A stretch of 64,000 nt of DNA, from assembly GCF_028453695.1 (NCBI RefSeq), contig NC_135774.1:7564001-7628000 (forward strand). Reading direction: 5' to 3'. This DNA is from Augochlora pura. Its lineage: Eukaryota; Arthropoda; Insecta; Hymenoptera; Halictidae. The notes under the pieces are model-generated. The model was not told where the DNA came from, searched no databases, and saw only the letters and a list, made by a program, of their open reading frames with translations. This document shows, in pieces, positions 59,230 to 64,000 of this stretch (position 1 is its first letter; each line of letters opens with the position of its first letter). Position numbers and translations under genes: made by a program.

Positions 59230-62200
59230 TATATCGTTGTCCAGTAAATATACAATACTTCGCAACGTGTCAATTCGCAACAAATTGAATAGTTGTTTAA
59301 AAAGTACAAAGCATTGAGTTAATAAAAATATCATCATTTACGATTTAATTGTACAGCAAAATACGTCGGGGATGTTCATTCTTGTTACCTTAACACAGCA
59401 CGATTTTAAAAGAATTAATCACTTTATTACTCACATGGAACGAATAAGTAAAAAATCGCATAACAGGAGAAAATCAAAACTTTCGAATAACTGTTAGGCA
59501 ATTATTATCAAAATCAAAACTACACGAGCGTATAGACAGACATAACATTTTAATCTTCGTATTTTATAGTTTTTACACACTTTTAAAATTGGAGGCTAGC
59601 TGGCTTAAAAAAATAATAGAGCAATAATAATAATAATATGCGACAATTATTACAGTTTTGTGAAGTGTTTTGTCCCTGAAATTAATTAACTTTATGCAAG
59701 ATATATTGAAGTATATTTATTACTTTTTCTTTCTTAACAATGCTGATCTTCATCTCCGCACACTGCGTACCAAAAGAAACGAAAAAAGACAGGAAAATGA
59801 TATTTAAAAAAAAAAGATTTGCGTACATTGATTCTTTAAAACCATAGGTATTGCGCAAAAAATACTTCTTACATTGCTATCACGGTTCAACGAGGTGTTT
59901 AGGTGGTCTTACTTGAAAAGACCACCCAGCGTACTTTATCATAACAAGAAATACAATGGAGAAACGAAAAGACTTACTTTATGGCCTAATGGTTCGCATA
60001 AATGATTCTAGGTACATGAAATCTTGCAGTCGATTCCGCAGTGTGGCTTGCGTTGCCATTTTTTCACAATTCGAGATAGGTATCAGTAGAAACGGACTTT
60101 CACAACTGTTCCCATGCTTTTGGATTGATAATAATTGTCTGTCCGAGTGTTTCCGAGTATTCGTGAAATAGACTCCCAAGTTGCTAACATATAATTTGGC
60201 AATGGAATTCGAGGGGTTCTGCGGATTCTGTGTTGCCTTCTGAACTTGATACGCAATCTCCGAACGGCATGACACGATGTCGATATACCCGCTGTCTGCT
60301 ATCGTTTACAGCTGTATGGCGGTATAAATAATTATAGACTCGGAGAAACTTTTACATTTTTACCAATATTTTTAAAGATTTGATAAAACGTCATATTTCT
60401 TTTTAGTGAGAAATCGTTAAGAAAGTCTTGCAATTTGTTATGTTACATCGACTTAATTAGTTAATTTAATATAACATATTAAATAAAATTTTGATATATA
60501 AAATATGTTCTATCGTAACATGTTACACATCTTGTATAAACTTGAAGACGAAACACTAACTATAGTTCGCGATGTTTAAGACTTTGAGTGCACTACAATG
60601 ACAGATTGTTTTCTATTAATCGTACAACTATCGTTGTTAATCAAGCCAACAAATCACTCGATGTCATTGTTCAATTTTATTTTAAGTTATTTTCAGTTTA
60701 TTTTAAAAATGGTGGAAAAGTCCATTTTATGGTTATTTTGAGAAAATTAAAGGCTAACATATTAGCCTTGGCAATGTTTCTACTAATTTATCAATGTGTA
60801 ATTTTAATATAAAAATTTCTTTAAAGCGAATTTAACTATAAAGATTCATATTTACGGGCTGTAAATGAACTTACATCATTTTCATAATTAGTTATAAGAA
60901 TCGTTTAATTGAAGTTATGAAAAAATAAATATCACTTAACAATATCACATCACAATTGAGCCTTTTCTCCGTTAATATCTCTTCCTACTTGTTTTTGAAC
61001 TTTATTTTGTAAATATCTTGTTGAAACAAAATTCTCTCCTTTCATTTCGTGCAAAATAAATTTATTTCTCTCTCTACATTGTTTTATAACATCGTAATAA
61101 TCCTGTGGTGTGCACAAGAAATTCTGTTTTCGTAATGCCCGCCTCTCATTTTTAGAAATCTCATTTTTATTTTTAAATGGACTTACATTGCTTCAGAAAT
61201 AAACGATCGATATAATTACGCGAAGAACACATCATAATTCACTAGTTTTACGTCATCTTGAATATACGAATATTGATTGGGTTGCCTTCCGATTAAGTCA
61301 AGTACAATCAAATGATAGAGAAAATGCAGAATACATTTTTACGCATTGTTGCACGATTGCTAGGAAGACTAATGCTCAGGATGACCATAATTACAAAACT
61401 ATGCTAATCACTCAAACCCTCCGCTGTCACATTCTCTATGCGAGGCACGTGCGCGATACAATTTTCCAACAAGTGTCACTCAAAAACCAGTTATATGATT
61501 GAGATCTAAAAATTTATATTAAATAATATAATATAAATTTAATTAGAATAATTAAATATACTAAATTAGAATAAATAATATACATTGAATAAAAATATAA
61601 TTTGAACGATCTAGAACATCGTTTCCTTTATTAGAACTTCATAGCCCATTTGCAAATATATTGCATTAGTTGCTAATTACACTTTCTCAAAAAATGATAT
61701 AGACCATTTTGATGCAGTGGTTCAGCGTAAGTTAAAATGACAACTTCGGAGAACAGACTAGCTGTGGAAGACATTCCATTTCTTTTCAAAATCATAAATA
61801 ACATCATTCATTGCCCTCCTTTATAAAGCGTTATGAATTTTAATATTAATCCTTGTCGAGTACGTAGCTTATTGTACAAAGTCCATGCTTATAAGACTGG
61901 CATTACACTTTGTAAGAATTTTCTTCACACTGTTATAAAAATGTCCAATTATATTAATTCAGTAAGTTGCAACACTATTGTGCTTCTTCTACCAACAAAT
62001 ATAGACAATCGATCTCCAAATTCACCAACCTTGCTTGATCTAGGTATCATTTTGTTAGGAAGAAAACAAGTACTGTTTGTTATACTCGTTTCAATAATAA
62101 ACATAATTATTACAGTAAATAATAATAAAGACTAAGAACAGAGAAAGTATATATAATAAATGAGAAACTTCCATCGTTATGCTAAATATAAAATAAATGA

Positions 62201-62230
62201 CGAGTAAGAAAAGGAATTATAAATGTTAAT
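59230..62230. other. Intergenic DNA with a GC-richer segment at 59890-60310
   Basis: The segment at 59890-60310 starts with the hairpin GGTGGTCTT-loop-AAGACCACC (59902-59926) and has a 98-codon minus-strand frame (59979-60275) without a recognised domain. The remainder is AT-rich with no features. Confidence 0.35.
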
Positions 62231-62261
62231 GTTCATCGATCGAAAAGGGAGCGTTACTTTC

Positions 62262-62639
62262 TCAATAGCGATGTCGTAGCGATGTAAACGAAATTTGAAT
62301 TTGCTTGGGGCCCGGTACATGGTTTATCCGAGGTTGAACCGGTGGTATCCGTTTGATAGCAGATAGCAGGCCGAACGACGCTGGTATGTTCTCATTACGC
62401 GTCGTGTAAGGTATGCGGCGGCGAGACCACGTTTCTTCTTCTTTTCCTTCTCTTCTCCTCGTTCTGTCCCTGTGGTCTCCCTTCATCTTCTTCTTCCTGA
62501 CTTCTTTGTCCTTCTCGGAGCTCCTTGGAACAAAACTCAAGCTACGTTCACATCGGCCGCATACTTCATCCAGTTCGACTTCTTGTCTTCGGATCCTCTT
62601 GTTTCCCCGCATAAAGAACAGCATATTGCATTCGGACAT
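62262..62639 (-). CDS. Uncharacterised basic 125-codon open frame
   Basis: A minus-strand frame in a GC-rich island (about 62230-62700) surrounded by very AT-rich DNA. The middle is strongly charged (repeated Arg, Lys and Glu around RKKKMKGDHRDRTRRREGKE), and the C-terminal third is less biased (IPASFGLLSAIKRIPPVQPR). An N-terminal CGRC occurs but no domain is clear. The purine-rich strand bias in the middle could be low-complexity DNA rather than coding. It may be an exon of a gene reaching outside the window. Confidence 0.3.
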   Translation of the reverse strand: MSECNMLFFMRGNKRIRRQEVELDEVCGRCERSLSFVPRSSEKDKEVRKKKMKGDHRDRTRRREGKEEETWSRRRIPYTTRNENIPASFGLLSAIKRIPPVQPRINHVPGPKQIQISFTSLRHRY

Positions 62640-62879
62640 CCGTTTCTTGGCTATCTAGCGATGTCTCCGTGTTTACGTTCGTAGCACTCCCTGATAACTA
62701 AACTACGGATCTTCGTGGAAAATCAAAATTTGATACATCCGTTGCAACAAACAGAAACTGCATTTTTAGAGTATTTTAACGAGTTATGATTAATATAAAC
62801 GAATCATTACATTTTTATGATAGCGTGTGTGTTTTGTGTTCTATCCAGAGCTGGGTAAAATAGTGTTTTAAATATCATG

Positions 62880-63400
62880 TATCATCAGATCATGTATGCC
62901 TTTTTCGAAATAAAATATTTTATTCATTCGAGTGAATGTACTTTTAAGAATAAAATATTTGATTTGTTGTTATAAATTTTTAAGATAATATTTTAAGTAG
63001 TTTTGTTTATATATATTTTGTTATTTGATAAACACTGAAAATATTTGTGCCACAGTACGGAATATTTTATTATCATATTTTCGTTTATTATCAACAAACA
63101 ATTTTAAAAACACAATTTTTATTTTATCAAATCATGGCGCAAAATTTATTTTGCTATTCAAAAAGATTTTAATTGTCATTTCTTTTTATGGTTTATGTTA
63201 TTAAAATAAAAACTATTTTAATATTATGTATATTTAATTTTTATATTATGCTTTAGATTATCAAGATGAGATATTTATTTTCACAATTTAGCTTGAGATT
63301 ATTGAAATAAGCTATTTTATTTTACGTTTTATATTATCAGAATAAAATATATTTTATAATAATCAAAATATTTCATCTACTGACATTTTATGTCCTATTT
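62880..63400. repeat. AT-rich degenerate array of TATTATCAGAATAAAATATTT type
   Basis: Segments such as GAATAAAATATTT, GATTATCAAGATGAGATATT, GATTATTGAAATAAGCTATT and ATATTATCAGAATAAAATAT recur at roughly 40-50 bp. Divergence is high; this is probably an old tandem array. Confidence 0.45.
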
Positions 63401-64000
63401 GAAGTACTATCTTATTTGAACTGTGATTTTGCGATCTTGAATTATGACTGTTATACTAATTAGTATTTCAAATATTTTATCTATAAATGCTATTCAGCTG
63501 AATGCATACAATCTCTACTTGCAAAGTCTGCTTGTAACTAAATAAAATCCTCCTGAATGCATTTTACGTGGCGTGCTCATCAGTATCCATCATACCTTAC
63601 TTGAACGTCCAGGTCTTCTCTGGAACGAACCAGATTCTTTATTAACCTTTAGAATGACGGCATGATGCCATTTGAAGCTAATGTAATATTGCAACCACTA
63701 ATATTATACCCTATTTTGTAGAATATTTCTCTCATCTGATTCGACTTGTGATAAAAGATATTTAGGATTCCTAACATATTATTAAATGGCGTAGTCAATG
63801 TAGCTAACTCCCTCGAAATGAAATTATACACTATGTAATTCATTTTATTTTTAATAAGAATCGTTTCATGAGATTTATTTGTTCGAATTACAGGAACGCA
63901 GTGAAAACTTCAAACTTCAATCATGTCATATTTGTCATTCACCATTATAAAGTGGCACTGAAAGTTATTCTTTCATTTAGTAAATTTAACGTTGACTAAT

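Overview
The window is AT-rich, intron-rich nuclear DNA of an animal, most likely an insect. Its piggyBac, mariner and short inverted-repeat DNA transposons, its frequent CpG and its small exons in large introns resemble bee, ant or wasp genomes. That taxonomic reading is an inference. Most long open frames are chance frames in AT-rich DNA.

One host gene is well supported. It lies on the + strand from about 19.6 to 42.2 kb and encodes a PDZ-PH-PH protein. Four exons (22169-22593, 23907-24092, 40799-41145, 42159-42210) join with matching phases and conserved splice sites, and the last ends in TGA directly after the conserved PH-domain helix. A fifth, more tentative first exon (19593-19674) joins in phase and would make a complete 363-residue protein. 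A CpG-rich probable 3'UTR follows to about 44.6 kb.

The 16.7 kb third intron holds two notable insertions. The first is a nuclear copy of mitochondrial DNA (about 30.8-31.5 kb) with recognisable ATP6 and COX3 remnants in mitochondrial gene order. The second is a structurally complete piggyBac-type transposon (37999-40386) with an intact 547-residue transposase, matching terminal repeats, TTAA duplications and five 45-bp palindromic subterminal repeats. A 235-bp non-autonomous relative lies at 3031-3265. The fourth intron carries a decayed mariner copy.

The rest is repeat-rich. It holds TTAA-flanked MITEs of at least three families, a foldback family with CAGGGTGTCCC ends (six copies or fragments), a short GC-rich MITE family with TAGTCCTCGCGCGAC ends (four copies, all between 44.9 and 53.1 kb), a 0.7-0.8 kb repeat present as one single and one tandem pair of copies plus a diverged fourth, several minisatellites, and homopolymer C and G runs. 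A few GC-richer islands carry uncharacterised open frames (45250-45558 and 62262-62639 on the minus strand, 54079-54422 and 56989-57148 on the plus strand) and are listed as low-confidence candidates. No rRNA, CRISPR array or convincing functional tRNA gene was seen.
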